A stretch of 64,000 nucleotides of DNA from Fodinibius sp052060035 (lineage in GTDB: Bacteria > Bacteroidota > Rhodothermia > Balneolales > Balneolaceae). The notes beneath the pieces were generated by a model. The model made no database searches and was not told the DNA's origin. It saw only the letters and a list, made by a program, of their open reading frames with translations. Position 1 is the stretch's first letter, and each line of letters opens with the position of its first letter. Position numbers and translations under genes: made by a program. The stretch covers positions 1-64,000 of the forward strand of contig NZ_JBPOEA010000015.1 of NCBI RefSeq assembly GCF_052060035.1, given 5' to 3'. This document shows positions 52,925-62,632 of the stretch, one piece after another.

Positions 52925-53938
52925 TTACAACTTTTTCTCTGTCGAGCCCCGCTTAACTAAAATAGGATCAGAAACCTGCTGAACAACGGGAGTATCAGCA
53001 GCACCAATTAACTTGGTCATCTGTTTTATAGCATTAACTCCTATGGTATACATTTTTTGGTCTACTGTTGTCAGGTCGAGGTATTTGCTCAACTTAATAT
53101 TATCGTAGCCCATCATAGCTACATCTTCGGGCACCTTAATACCCAACCGTGACAGTGCATACATCGCACCAGTGGCCAATGTATCATTCAGACAAAAAAT
53201 AGCCTCTGGGAACGTCCCCTGCTTATCAAATTTGTGTATAGCTTCAAACCCCGACTCTTCCGAAAATCCGGCATGCTTGCTAATTGATCCTCTTACAAAA
53301 TGTTCTTCCTTCACTTCAATACCCTGCTCATCCAAGTACTCCTGAAATCCTCTCGTTCGTTCCTTCGTTATAGTCGATTCTTCTGCTGCCGAAATAATGC
53401 CGATCGATCTATACCCTTGATTCACCAGATGTTCGGCCGCCATATAGCCCCCCTTATAATCGTCAACCTGAAAATAGCTATGGTCAGGGTGGGTAGTATT
53501 TATCAGCACCGTTTTTACTTCAGTGGCTTGCATCTGTTTATGGATACGTTCGGGTATATCAACCGAAATAATAATTAAAGCATCAGCGATACCTCGTCCG
53601 AAAAACTCTCTCAAACCTTGTTGAGGAGTATCCGATCCGGTATTATAAATCATCATATCCAGATCAGTATGGCCTATTTCATCTTTGATACCTTTGAGCA
53701 CTTCATTATAGTATGGGGTGGTAAATGAGGGCACCACCACTCCTAAAAGTTCCGTTTTGCTACTGGCCAATTTTCGAGCTGTTAACCGCGGGGCATAATT
53801 CATCTCACGCATTGCCTTTAGAATACGTTTCTTGGTCTTATCCGAAACGCGAGGCGAATCATTAAGAACCCGTGAAACAGTAGCCGTACTTACGCCAACT
53901 TTTTTGGCAACTTCATAAATAGTAGGTTTTTTAGCCAT
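52925..53938 (-). CDS. LacI family transcriptional regulator
   Basis: 337 residues: N-terminal HTH (PTIYEVAKKVGVSTATVSRV, about 4-23) with the hinge helix, then a periplasmic-binding-like sensor (VVVPSFTTPYYNEVLKGI, GYMAAEHLVNQGYRSIGIIS, VAMMGYDNIKLSKYLDLTTV). Usually a repressor that binds a sugar or nucleoside. No catabolic genes are adjacent, so target and effector are unknown. The gene is convergent with polX, leaving only 2 bases. Confidence 0.93.
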   Translation of the reverse strand: MAKKPTIYEVAKKVGVSTATVSRVLNDSPRVSDKTKKRILKAMREMNYAPRLTARKLASSKTELLGVVVPSFTTPYYNEVLKGIKDEIGHTDLDMMIYNTGSDTPQQGLREFFGRGIADALIIISVDIPERIHKQMQATEVKTVLINTTHPDHSYFQVDDYKGGYMAAEHLVNQGYRSIGIISAAEESTITKERTRGFQEYLDEQGIEVKEEHFVRGSISKHAGFSEESGFEAIHKFDKQGTFPEAIFCLNDTLATGAMYALSRLGIKVPEDVAMMGYDNIKLSKYLDLTTVDQKMYTIGVNAIKQMTKLIGAADTPVVQQVSDPILVKRGSTEKKL

Positions 53939-54120
53939 GACAGAAAGAGTAATCTCACTTTAAAAAAGTAATCCGTTCCTTTTATTATTTTTCGCAACGA
54001 ATATATATTATAGCACAGATTGGATAGTACATATTATTTGTGAACTTTTTAAACTACAAAATAAATCAGCAATAGTTCGAGTTAGTAATGTACATCACAC
54101 TCTCACATAACATTTTTGTT

Positions 54121-54579
54121 ATGAAACGATTATCCATTTATACATTCACTTTGCTACTGGTGGTATCTTGGATTTTGGGCGACCACACAGCTGTACAGGC
54201 TCAACAATCCAAAAAAATTATTTTAGCCGGTTATAAACATAAACCTCCAGTTGCAACCACCGGTTCAGGTCTGGCTACCATTCAATTACATGGTGATACC
54301 CTTACCGTAAAAGGAAAATTTAAAGATTTGACCGGAAATTTTTCAGGCGCCTATCTGATGGTGAGCCTTCGAAGAAAAGGAAGAAATCAACTCTACCGGT
54401 TAAAAGCTGATTTGAACGAAGAAAAAACCGGCGGCACCTTTATTGGTGAGGAAAATCGATATGTCCTTTCCGCTTCAGAAAAGGCCTTGTTAAAAAGAGG
54501 AGATCTGTATATCAATATTAGTTCCTTCAAAAACAAACAAGGGGAACTTCGCGGAAATATTGGCCCGATGGGAAAATAA
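54121..54579 (+). CDS. Exported CHRD-domain-like protein
   Basis: From the ATG at 54121 the protein has 152 residues: signal peptide (MKRLSIYTFTLLLVVSWILG, cleaved near VQAQQ) and a CHRD-like beta domain with HKPPVATTGSGLATIQLHGD, LTVKGKFKDLTGNFSGAYLM and the end motif GELRGNIGPMG. CHRD domains occur in chordin and in many bacterial exported proteins; their role is unknown. An ATG at 54088 would only add 11 residues before the signal peptide. Confidence 0.75.
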   Translation: MKRLSIYTFTLLLVVSWILGDHTAVQAQQSKKIILAGYKHKPPVATTGSGLATIQLHGDTLTVKGKFKDLTGNFSGAYLMVSLRRKGRNQLYRLKADLNEEKTGGTFIGEENRYVLSASEKALLKRGDLYINISSFKNKQGELRGNIGPMGK

Positions 54580-54692
54580 CTTACTCTTACATACTTGATT
54601 GCTGCCACATGGAATGATCCTGTTTATAAAATAGGTTGTACCTCCTAATCTCATTAACAAACATTTAACGCTGATAATATTAATCTAACTTT

Positions 54693-55454
54693 ATGAAAAT
54701 AGTTCTTTCACCTGCAAAATCATTGGATTACGAAAGCGAACTGCCAACTGATAAAGCCACCCAGCCCCGTTTTTTGGATGAGGCGGAAACGCTAAACAAT
54801 GAACTGGCTGAAATGTCGAAAGAGGAACTGAAAGACCTCATGGACATCAGCCAGAATTTGGCAGATCTGAATTATGAACGCTATCAAAAGTTTTCTACGC
54901 CGTTCAACAAAGAAAATGCCCGCCCCTGTATTTATGCCTTTAACGGTTCGGCCTATAAAGAGCTTGATGCCTATACCATTGATGAAGATCATATTGACTT
55001 CCTCCAAGACAGCCTGCGTATCCTCTCGGGAATGTATGGAATACTTCGTCCATTAGATTTAATGCAACCCTACCGCTTGGAAATGGGAACCAAGATGCAA
55101 GTAAACGGTCATGATCGGCTATATAAATTCTGGGGCAACAGCCTTACCGAGGCATTGAATGATGAACTTGAAGATGAAGAACTCTTCGTCAACCTTGCAA
55201 GCAATGAATACTTTAAAGCCCTGCAACCGGACGAGTTAAAAGTGGATGTCATCACTCCAAAATTCAAAGATTTCAAAAATGGCGATTTAAAAACGATCGG
55301 TTTTTATGCCAAGAAAAACCGCGGTACCATGGCCCGTTATCTGGTTGAAAATGAAATTGATTCCTATGAAGGGTTACTCGGCTTCAACGGAAATGATTAC
55401 AGCTACAGCGAAGAACATACCGAAGATAAAACTGAGCCGGTATTTATTCGGTAA
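54693..55454 (+). CDS. yaaA: Peroxide stress protein YaaA
   Basis: 253-residue UPF0246 family protein: MKIVLSPAKSLDYESELP at the N-terminus, CIYAFNGSAYKELDAYTID, LSGMYGILRPLDLMQPYRLEMG and FLGFNGNDYSY-like end. In E. coli it lowers iron-dependent damage during H2O2 stress and has DNA-binding activity. It is monocistronic and followed by a terminator. Confidence 0.94.
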   Translation: MKIVLSPAKSLDYESELPTDKATQPRFLDEAETLNNELAEMSKEELKDLMDISQNLADLNYERYQKFSTPFNKENARPCIYAFNGSAYKELDAYTIDEDHIDFLQDSLRILSGMYGILRPLDLMQPYRLEMGTKMQVNGHDRLYKFWGNSLTEALNDELEDEELFVNLASNEYFKALQPDELKVDVITPKFKDFKNGDLKTIGFYAKKNRGTMARYLVENEIDSYEGLLGFNGNDYSYSEEHTEDKTEPVFIR

Positions 55455-55478
55455 GTACTACCGAACCTACAACACTTT

Positions 55479-55520
55479 AAACCTTCCGGGGTTCATTGCC
55501 TTGGAAGGTTTTTTGTTTTT
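55479..55520 (+). terminator. Terminator of yaaA
   Basis: AAACCTTCC (55479-55487) pairs with GGAAGGTTT (55503-55511) with a 15-base loop, followed by TTTGTTTTT. It lies between convergent yaaA and a TPR-kinase gene. Confidence 0.8.
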
Positions 55521-55538
55521 AGATAATAATATCAAAAC

Positions 55539-57632
55539 CTATGACGCTTTGGGTAGGCTCACATAAAAAGTAGACCCTTCTCCTACAGTACTCTCCAGCT
55601 CAATAGTGCCATTTTGTTTTTCTACAAACTCCTTACACAGCTTTAAACCCAGTCCGCTGCCGTTTTCATTATTAGTGCCCGAACGCGAATTCCCCTGCAA
55701 AGAAAAAAGTCCTTCACGTTCTTCTTCAGGAATTCCAATGCCCGTATCTTCCACCTTGAAGATTACCTCATCATTTTGCTCTTTTGCCGTAATCGTAACG
55801 GAATCTCCCTCATTTGAAAACTTAATCGCATTACTGACCAAATTACGAATAATTAACTGCAAAAGATTGATATCCGCTTCAGCCTCAATGGTTGTATCCA
55901 CCTCATTTACAAGTGTTATTGATTTGTGACTGGCCGAAAAGGACAAGTTTTCAATCACCTCATCTACAGCTTCAAAAGCTGAAACTTTCTCAATATCTAT
56001 CTTCAATCCTGTCATCTGACTATTTGCCCAGTTCAGCAAGTTATCCATCATGTTTATATTCTCGCGGATCGAAATCTCCAACTCCGAGGCGATTTCTCTG
56101 ATTTCTTCAAGCTCAAGGTCTTCATTCTTTAACAGATAAAATACTCCCTGCATTGATGACATCGGCGAACGGAGATCATGAGCAATAATCCCCATCATTT
56201 TATTCTTTACTTCATTCAACTCTTCAAGCTCCTTATTGATGCGTTCCCGTTCTTTATTTGATCTATATAACAGATACAACGAAATGATGACAATGATAAG
56301 GACCACTGTAAATGCAATAATCAACCAATTCTGAGTTTGTATTCGAGCTTCTTGCTCATCTTGACGTTCCTGCAACAGCTGATTTATTTTTTGCTGCTGA
56401 CGAAGTCCCAATTCCGTTTCGGCAAGGGCCAGCTGTTCATCCTGCTGAGCTTCAGTTAAACTATCGGACACCTGTTTAACCAGTTCGTGATACTTGAGTG
56501 CTTTATCAAAATTATTCGCTTTCTTATATGATTTATACAATTTATCTGCGGCAGTTACTCGAAATGGAGGAACATCAACTTTCTGGCCAACATCAAAAGC
56601 ATTACTGTAAAAATCAGTAGCCTCTGTATAATCACTGCGAGCAACGGAGACATCTCCAAGACCAATTAGGTTATGAAACAGCCCAGCCGGGACCCCTGCT
56701 TGACGGGCATACTCCAAAGACTCTTGAAAATGCTCTTCAGCCTTTTTAAGCTCAGAAACCTTTAAATAAAACACTCCCATACTATGCAAAAGTTGTATAG
56801 GCGGAATATCGGGACGAACTTTTTTCTGAAGCGCCCAAGCTTCTTCGTATACTTCTCGTGACTTTTTATAATTACCGAGATCACGATGCGCGCTGGCTAA
56901 GTTATGCTTAGACCGCAATAATGTATTATAGAATCCCTGCTGCTCGCTAATAGCAATCGATTCTTCCAGATACGGGATGGCCTCTTCGTAATCACCCTTT
57001 TGAAAATAAAGGTTCCCCAAATTATTCAAGGCGGTAGCCAAAAAACTGCTATCCTCCACAATCTCGGCAAATGTAATTCCATCTTGATAAAGAGATACCG
57101 CTTTGCTGAGATTACCTAAATTCTCATAAATAGAAGCTTTATTGGTTTTGATAGCCGCATATACTTTCGGACTTTCCAACGAATCAACCAGTGCCAATCC
57201 CTGATTATACGTCTTCATCGCTTCAGGGTATTTAGACTGGTATCGGTAGGCCGTCGCCAATAAATTCAGGGTCCGTGTTTGGATGATCCCATCCGAAGAT
57301 CGTTCAGCAGCTCGTCGAAGTACGGTCTCCGCCGAATCATAACTGCTTGTCTCCAGATAATACTCCCCAAGATCTTTTTCGACCGCTTTGAGCAATAATG
57401 AGACGTCAAGAGAATCAGCTGCCTCATATGCTCGTCCAAGTAATTTCCGCTGTCTGCGAATATCTCCCTCTCCTTTGGAAACACCAGCTTCTTCCAGATA
57501 AGAATGTACCAGCGCACTATCCGATCGAGCCGTCACTTCATCCGGACCAGCCTGCATATTATCTTGAGCACTTGCAACCGATACCGGCAGAACCACTGCA
57601 AAAAAAAGAATAGCCGAGATCCTGAACACCAT
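55539..57632 (-). CDS. TPR-domain sensor histidine kinase
   Basis: 697 residues. Signal peptide (about 1-22), an extracytoplasmic array of about seven TPR units (about 45-390), coiled coil, one helix (WLIIAFTVVLIIVIISLYLL, about 433-452), a second coiled coil, HisKA with MMGIIAHDLRSPMSSMQGVF (His about 484) and HATPase with IRNLVSNAIKFSNEGD, VEDTGIGIPEEER and GSGLGLKLCKEFVEKQNG. This layout (periplasmic TPRs plus kinase) is common in Bacteroidota and senses unknown signals through the repeats. No regulator is adjacent. Confidence 0.93.
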   Translation of the reverse strand: MVFRISAILFFAVVLPVSVASAQDNMQAGPDEVTARSDSALVHSYLEEAGVSKGEGDIRRQRKLLGRAYEAADSLDVSLLLKAVEKDLGEYYLETSSYDSAETVLRRAAERSSDGIIQTRTLNLLATAYRYQSKYPEAMKTYNQGLALVDSLESPKVYAAIKTNKASIYENLGNLSKAVSLYQDGITFAEIVEDSSFLATALNNLGNLYFQKGDYEEAIPYLEESIAISEQQGFYNTLLRSKHNLASAHRDLGNYKKSREVYEEAWALQKKVRPDIPPIQLLHSMGVFYLKVSELKKAEEHFQESLEYARQAGVPAGLFHNLIGLGDVSVARSDYTEATDFYSNAFDVGQKVDVPPFRVTAADKLYKSYKKANNFDKALKYHELVKQVSDSLTEAQQDEQLALAETELGLRQQQKINQLLQERQDEQEARIQTQNWLIIAFTVVLIIVIISLYLLYRSNKERERINKELEELNEVKNKMMGIIAHDLRSPMSSMQGVFYLLKNEDLELEEIREIASELEISIRENINMMDNLLNWANSQMTGLKIDIEKVSAFEAVDEVIENLSFSASHKSITLVNEVDTTIEAEADINLLQLIIRNLVSNAIKFSNEGDSVTITAKEQNDEVIFKVEDTGIGIPEEEREGLFSLQGNSRSGTNNENGSGLGLKLCKEFVEKQNGTIELESTVGEGSTFYVSLPKAS

Positions 57633-57737
57633 CGCCTTCTAAACCACTTACTTTATCGATTTAATTATTGCAATGGTAGAATTTATTTTAGCAATAGACA
57701 AATAAAGCGCAGAAAGAAACTAATTTATTTACGCTGT

Positions 57738-58709
57738 TCAGCTGTTGGCTTTAACGCGAGATCCCAATGGCAAACGTTCAACGGCATCAAGTGCCGGCGA
57801 AGGATCTCCCATAATGTAAAAATGGATGCCGGGCGCACCGCCCTCTAACAGTTCAGTACACTGCTGGGCAGCCCATTCCACCCCAATCTGACGTGCTTTA
57901 TCAGGATTAGCTTGCACTTCATGCGATAATGCCTCGGGTATATTCAGATGGAAAAATTTGGGCAGAAAGTTAAGATGTCGCTCTCGGGTCAACACTTTTA
58001 ATCCCGGTACAATGGGACAATCAATACCGGCATCTCTACATTTTTCCACAAAGCGAAAATAAGCATCATTGTTAAAAAACATCTGCGTTACAATATAATC
58101 GCCGCCCCCATCCACCTTTTCTTTCAACTTTGCGATATCGAAATCCAAGTTGGGCGCTTCAAAATGTTTTTCAGGATATCCAGCCACACCCACACAGAAG
58201 TTCGTTTCGTGCGCATTTACGATATCCTCAAGATATTCACCGTGATTCATATCCTTAATCTGCTTTACCAGATCAATCGCATATTTATTGTAAGTCCCAT
58301 TTTTAATGCGTGGAGTAGAATCGTCGGTAGAATCCCCCCGAATAGCCAACACATTATCAATTCCCAAAAAGTTGAGCTCTATAAGCGCATCTTCGGTCTC
58401 TTCCTTTGTAAATCCTTCACAAATTAAATGTGGGACGGGATCCACTCCATACTTATGCTTTATAGCCGCACAAAGCCCAATCGTGCCGGGTCGCTTTCGC
58501 TTGATATGGCGCTTAATCGTACCATCAGGCAGCTCCTCGTAATACGATTCTGCCGCGTGATAAGTCACATCGATAAAAGGCGGATTATACTTCATCACCT
58601 TGTCCAGCGACTCAAAAACTTTATTTACCGACCCACCGCGTTTGGGGGGAATTATCTCGAAGGAGATTAACGGTTCTGTTGCACGATCGTAATGCTCAAT
58701 AACTTTCAT
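57738..58709 (-). CDS. metF: Methylenetetrahydrofolate reductase
   Basis: FAD enzyme that reduces 5,10-methylene-THF to 5-methyl-THF, the methyl donor for MetH. The 323 residues show LISFEIIPPKRGG with the catalytic Glu (about residue 18), VDPVPHLICEGFTKEETEDA, GIDNVLAIRGDSTDD, FCVGVAGYPEKHFEAPNLD, VTQMFFNNDAYFRFVEKC and PIVPGLKVLTRERHL. It is divergent from metH with a 164-base spacer, so the two steps of methionine synthesis are probably controlled together. Confidence 0.96.
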   Translation of the reverse strand: MKVIEHYDRATEPLISFEIIPPKRGGSVNKVFESLDKVMKYNPPFIDVTYHAAESYYEELPDGTIKRHIKRKRPGTIGLCAAIKHKYGVDPVPHLICEGFTKEETEDALIELNFLGIDNVLAIRGDSTDDSTPRIKNGTYNKYAIDLVKQIKDMNHGEYLEDIVNAHETNFCVGVAGYPEKHFEAPNLDFDIAKLKEKVDGGGDYIVTQMFFNNDAYFRFVEKCRDAGIDCPIVPGLKVLTRERHLNFLPKFFHLNIPEALSHEVQANPDKARQIGVEWAAQQCTELLEGGAPGIHFYIMGDPSPALDAVERLPLGSRVKANS

Positions 58710-58873
58710 TTACTCTGCTATTATTTGTACCTTTTGTTACGCAAAAATTTTTGGACCTCCTGCGGGTTTTCGCAAGAAAATTTAATGTGTTAAAGGTAAT
58801 CACTTCGCAGCTTAGTTGAAAAGTTTTTGTGCAACCACAAGTACCTAATAATCAATTACCTAGACGTTTTTAC

Positions 58874-61800
58874 ATGCAATTTGATAAACTAACCGGTCTG
58901 CTAAAAGATCGCATCTTGATTCTGGACGGTGCCATGGGCACAATGATTCAGAATCACAACCTCACCGAAGAAGACTACCGCGGCGAACGCTTTAAAGATT
59001 ACGACAAGGGGGATCTCAAAGGAAATAACGACCTGCTGAGTCTAACCCAGCCCGATATCATCAAAGATATTCACCGGCAATTCCTTTCTGCGGGATCCGA
59101 TATTATCGAAACCAATACCTTCAACGCCACCTCCATTTCGCAGGCTGATTACCATATGCAGGATCTGGCCTATGAAATGAACGTGGCCGCTGCTAAAAAT
59201 GCACGACAGGTTGCTGATGAGTTTACGGATAAAAATCCCGACAAACCTCGTTTCGTGGCCGGTGCTATTGGTCCTACAAACAAAACGCTTTCCCTGTCGC
59301 CGGATGTAGAAGATCCCGGCTATCGCGCTATTTCTTTTGATCAGCTGAAAGAGGCCTATAGTGAGCAAATCCTCGGATTGGTAGATGGAGGAGCGGACAT
59401 TCTGCTTGTGGAAACAATTTTTGATACGCTCAATGCCAAAGCTGCTATTTACGCAATCCATAAATTCCAGGAAGAGACGGGCCAGGAAATCCCGGTTATG
59501 ATTTCGGGGACGATCGTCGACCAGAGCGGGCGAACGCTTTCGGGACAGACAACCGAGGCATTTTGGATTTCAGTATCACATACCAAGAATTTGCTGAGCG
59601 TAGGCTTGAACTGCTCATTGGGATCCAAGCAAATGCGTCCCTATATCGAGGAGTTGGCTGACAAAGCCACCTGTTTTACCAGTCTCTATCCTAATGCGGG
59701 GCTGCCCGACGAGATGGGCGAATACAATGAGTCGCCGGAGTTTATGGCTGATCAACTGCGGGATTATGCTGAATCGGACTTTGTGAATCTTGTAGGTGGA
59801 TGTTGTGGTACAACGCCCGAACATATTGAAGCCATTGCTGAAGCCGCCAAAGAATGTGAACCTCGAGAGATTCCGGAACAAGAACCATATTTACGTCTTA
59901 GTGGACTGGAACCATTGGTTGTTCGCCCGGACACGAACTTTGTTAATATCGGTGAACGCACTAATGTGATGGGATCGCGCAAATTTAAGCGGCTCATCAA
60001 AAATGAGGAGTACGAAGAAGCCCTTTCTGTAGCACGTCAACAAGTCGAAAATGGTGCCCAGATCATTGATATCAACATGGATGAGGGCATGCTGGAATCC
60101 GAAGAGGTGATGGTCGATTTTCTGCAGCTCGTTGCTGCTGAGCCCGATATTTCGCGCGTACCCATCATGATCGACTCATCAAAATGGTCAGTTCTTAAGG
60201 CAGGACTCAAAACCACTCAGGGAAAATGCGTAGTCAATTCCATTTCACTCAAAGAAGGCGAAGAGGAGTTCAAACAGCAGGCACGGGAGATCCTCAACTA
60301 TGGGGCAGCTGTGGTGGTCATGGGCTTCGACGAAAAAGGTCAGGCCGACAGTTATGAACGACGCATTGAGATTGCCGAACGAGCTTATAATATACTTACT
60401 AAAGAAGTGGGATTTGCTCCTCAGGATATCATTTTAGATCCCAATATTTTAACGGTGGCTACCGGTATCGAAGAGCATAACAACTATGCCGTTGACTTTA
60501 TTAGAGCTACCGAATGGATTAAGGAGAACCTCCCGCTGGCTAAAGTGAGTGGCGGCCTCAGTAACATCTCGTTTTCCTTCCGCGGTAACAATAAAGTCCG
60601 CGAAGCCATGCACTCGGCTTTTCTGTATCATGCTATCAACGCCGGACTTGATATGGCAATTGTTAATGCCGGCCAACTGGAAGTCTATGAAGAAATTCCC
60701 AAGAAATTAAAAGAACTGGTTGAAGATGTACTGCTCAATCGTCGGGATGACGCCACCGAACGGCTGGTCGATTATGCTGAAGAGATTAAGGACAATAAGA
60801 CTGAAACCAAACAAAAAACACAGGAATGGCGTACCCGACCCGTTGAAAAACGTATCGAACACGCCCTTGTCAAAGGCATCGTTGATCATATAGTAGATGA
60901 TGTTGAGGAAGCTCGTCAGAAATATGATCAACCTATTGAAGTGATTGAAGGTCCGATGATGTCCGGGATGGATGTAGTAGGTGATCTTTTTGGGTCGGGC
61001 AAGATGTTTCTGCCACAGGTAGTAAAAAGCGCCCGGGTAATGAAAAAAGGCGTGGCCCACCTGATCCCCTATATCGAGAAAGAAAAAGAGAAGAATCAAA
61101 ACAGCGAACCCAAAGCCAAAGTACTACTGGCAACCGTTAAAGGCGATGTTCACGACATTGGTAAAAATATCGTTTCGGTGGTATTGCGCTGTAATAATTT
61201 TGATGTGATCGACCTTGGCGTTATGGTGCCGGCCGATAAAATCCTGGAGGAGGCGCGTAAACACAATGTCGATATTATTGGGCTAAGTGGTCTTATTACC
61301 CCCTCACTGGATGAGATGGTACACGTGGCCAAAGAGTTGAAACGCGAAAACTTCGAGCAGCCATTAATGATTGGAGGTGCTACAACCTCCCGCACTCATA
61401 CAGCGGTCAAGATTGAGCCCAACTACGATCAACCCGTAGTTCATGTATTAGATGCTTCGCGATCCGTTTCGGTAACGGGTAACCTGATATCTAAAACGCT
61501 GCACGACGAGTTCGTGAAAAAGATTAAGGATGAATACGTGAAAGTACGGAAACGACATGAAGGACGATCCAGTCGCAAGACCTACTTACCTATTGAAGAA
61601 GCACGCAATAATGCCACCGAAATTGATTGGAAAGCTACCGACATCGTAAAACCAAACGAGTTGGGCACAAAGGTTTTCGATAACTATCCGCTGGAGGAAA
61701 TTCGTAACTATATCGACTGGGGACCATTTTTTATCGCCTGGCAGATGAAGGGTAAGTTCCCCGATGTGCTGGAAGACGAAAAATACGGTGAAGAAGCACA

Positions 61801-62566
61801 GAAGTTATATGACGATGCCAATGAGCTTCTCGATAAAATCATCGATCAAAAGCTGTTAAAAGCCCGTGCGGTCTTGGGTTTATATCCCGCCAATACCGTG
61901 GGCGATGATGTGGAATTGTATACCGATGACAACCGCGAAGAAGTCCTCACTACCTTCCACATGCTACGTCAGCAAGCCAAGAAGCGAAAAGGGCAACCCA
62001 ACAAGGCCCTGTCTGATTTTATAGCTCCCAAAGAATCAGGGATCAACGATTACATGGGCGGCTTTGCCGTAACGTGTGGCATTGGAGCTCCGGAACTGGT
62101 CAAACAGTTTGAAGACAATCACGACGATTATAATGCCATACTCACAAAGGCCTTAGCCGATCGTCTTGCAGAGGCTTTTACAGAACTACTGCACGAAAAG
62201 GTACGCAAACAAATATGGGGTTACGCGCCCAACGAAAGCTACAGTAACGATTCCTTAATTCGCGAAGAGTATGACGGCATCCGGCCCGCACCCGGCTATC
62301 CGGCTCAGCCCGACCACACCGAAAAGCGAATTCTTTTTGATTTACTGGATGCACCGGAAAAAACAGGTATTACCCTAACTGAATCATATGCCATGCACCC
62401 GGCAGCCTCGGTTAGCGGCTTGTACTTTGCGCATCCTGAGTCGGACTATTTTAATGTAGGTAACTTTGAAAAAGATCAAATCGAGGATTATGCCAAACGT
62501 AAAGATATGAGGGTTAGCGAAGTTGAGCGGTGGTTGGGTCCCAATCTGAATTACGAACCGGAATAA
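58874..62566 (+). CDS. metH: Cobalamin-dependent methionine synthase
   Basis: Transfers the methyl group of methyl-THF to homocysteine through B12. The chosen ATG at 58874 gives 1230 residues, near the E. coli length; a GTG at 58829 would add 15 unusual residues. Order: homocysteine domain with ILDGAMGTMIQ, Zn cysteines in VGLNCSLGS and VGGCCGTTPEH; pterin domain with NIGERTNVMGSRKFKRLI and ILDPNILTVATGIEEHN; cap and B12 domain with the His ligand in KGDVHDIGKNIVSVVLR and GLSGLITPSLDEM; C-terminal SAM-reactivation domain (YAMHPAASVSGLYFAHPES). All modules are present. The upstream spacer shows neither a cobalamin nor a SAM riboswitch that I recognise. Confidence 0.97.
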   Translation: MQFDKLTGLLKDRILILDGAMGTMIQNHNLTEEDYRGERFKDYDKGDLKGNNDLLSLTQPDIIKDIHRQFLSAGSDIIETNTFNATSISQADYHMQDLAYEMNVAAAKNARQVADEFTDKNPDKPRFVAGAIGPTNKTLSLSPDVEDPGYRAISFDQLKEAYSEQILGLVDGGADILLVETIFDTLNAKAAIYAIHKFQEETGQEIPVMISGTIVDQSGRTLSGQTTEAFWISVSHTKNLLSVGLNCSLGSKQMRPYIEELADKATCFTSLYPNAGLPDEMGEYNESPEFMADQLRDYAESDFVNLVGGCCGTTPEHIEAIAEAAKECEPREIPEQEPYLRLSGLEPLVVRPDTNFVNIGERTNVMGSRKFKRLIKNEEYEEALSVARQQVENGAQIIDINMDEGMLESEEVMVDFLQLVAAEPDISRVPIMIDSSKWSVLKAGLKTTQGKCVVNSISLKEGEEEFKQQAREILNYGAAVVVMGFDEKGQADSYERRIEIAERAYNILTKEVGFAPQDIILDPNILTVATGIEEHNNYAVDFIRATEWIKENLPLAKVSGGLSNISFSFRGNNKVREAMHSAFLYHAINAGLDMAIVNAGQLEVYEEIPKKLKELVEDVLLNRRDDATERLVDYAEEIKDNKTETKQKTQEWRTRPVEKRIEHALVKGIVDHIVDDVEEARQKYDQPIEVIEGPMMSGMDVVGDLFGSGKMFLPQVVKSARVMKKGVAHLIPYIEKEKEKNQNSEPKAKVLLATVKGDVHDIGKNIVSVVLRCNNFDVIDLGVMVPADKILEEARKHNVDIIGLSGLITPSLDEMVHVAKELKRENFEQPLMIGGATTSRTHTAVKIEPNYDQPVVHVLDASRSVSVTGNLISKTLHDEFVKKIKDEYVKVRKRHEGRSSRKTYLPIEEARNNATEIDWKATDIVKPNELGTKVFDNYPLEEIRNYIDWGPFFIAWQMKGKFPDVLEDEKYGEEAQKLYDDANELLDKIIDQKLLKARAVLGLYPANTVGDDVELYTDDNREEVLTTFHMLRQQAKKRKGQPNKALSDFIAPKESGINDYMGGFAVTCGIGAPELVKQFEDNHDDYNAILTKALADRLAEAFTELLHEKVRKQIWGYAPNESYSNDSLIREEYDGIRPAPGYPAQPDHTEKRILFDLLDAPEKTGITLTESYAMHPAASVSGLYFAHPESDYFNVGNFEKDQIEDYAKRKDMRVSEVERWLGPNLNYEPE

Positions 62567-62570
62567 CATC

Positions 62571-62605
62571 AAGCCTGAAAGATTTCTAAGATCTTTCAGG
62601 CTTTA
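62571..62605. terminator. Bidirectional-looking hairpin between metH and nhaA
   Basis: AAGCCTGAAAGAT (62571-62583) pairs exactly over 13 bp with ATCTTTCAGGCTT (62591-62603), 7-base loop. It lies between convergent metH and nhaA, but long T runs are missing on either side. Confidence 0.65.
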
Positions 62606-62632
62606 GTAGGCTAACTTCACACGATATTACAA

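Noticed and set aside
58829..58873. GTG start of metH, 15 codons upstream
   Set aside because: The extra residues are not typical of MetH; the ATG at 58874 fits the E. coli length.
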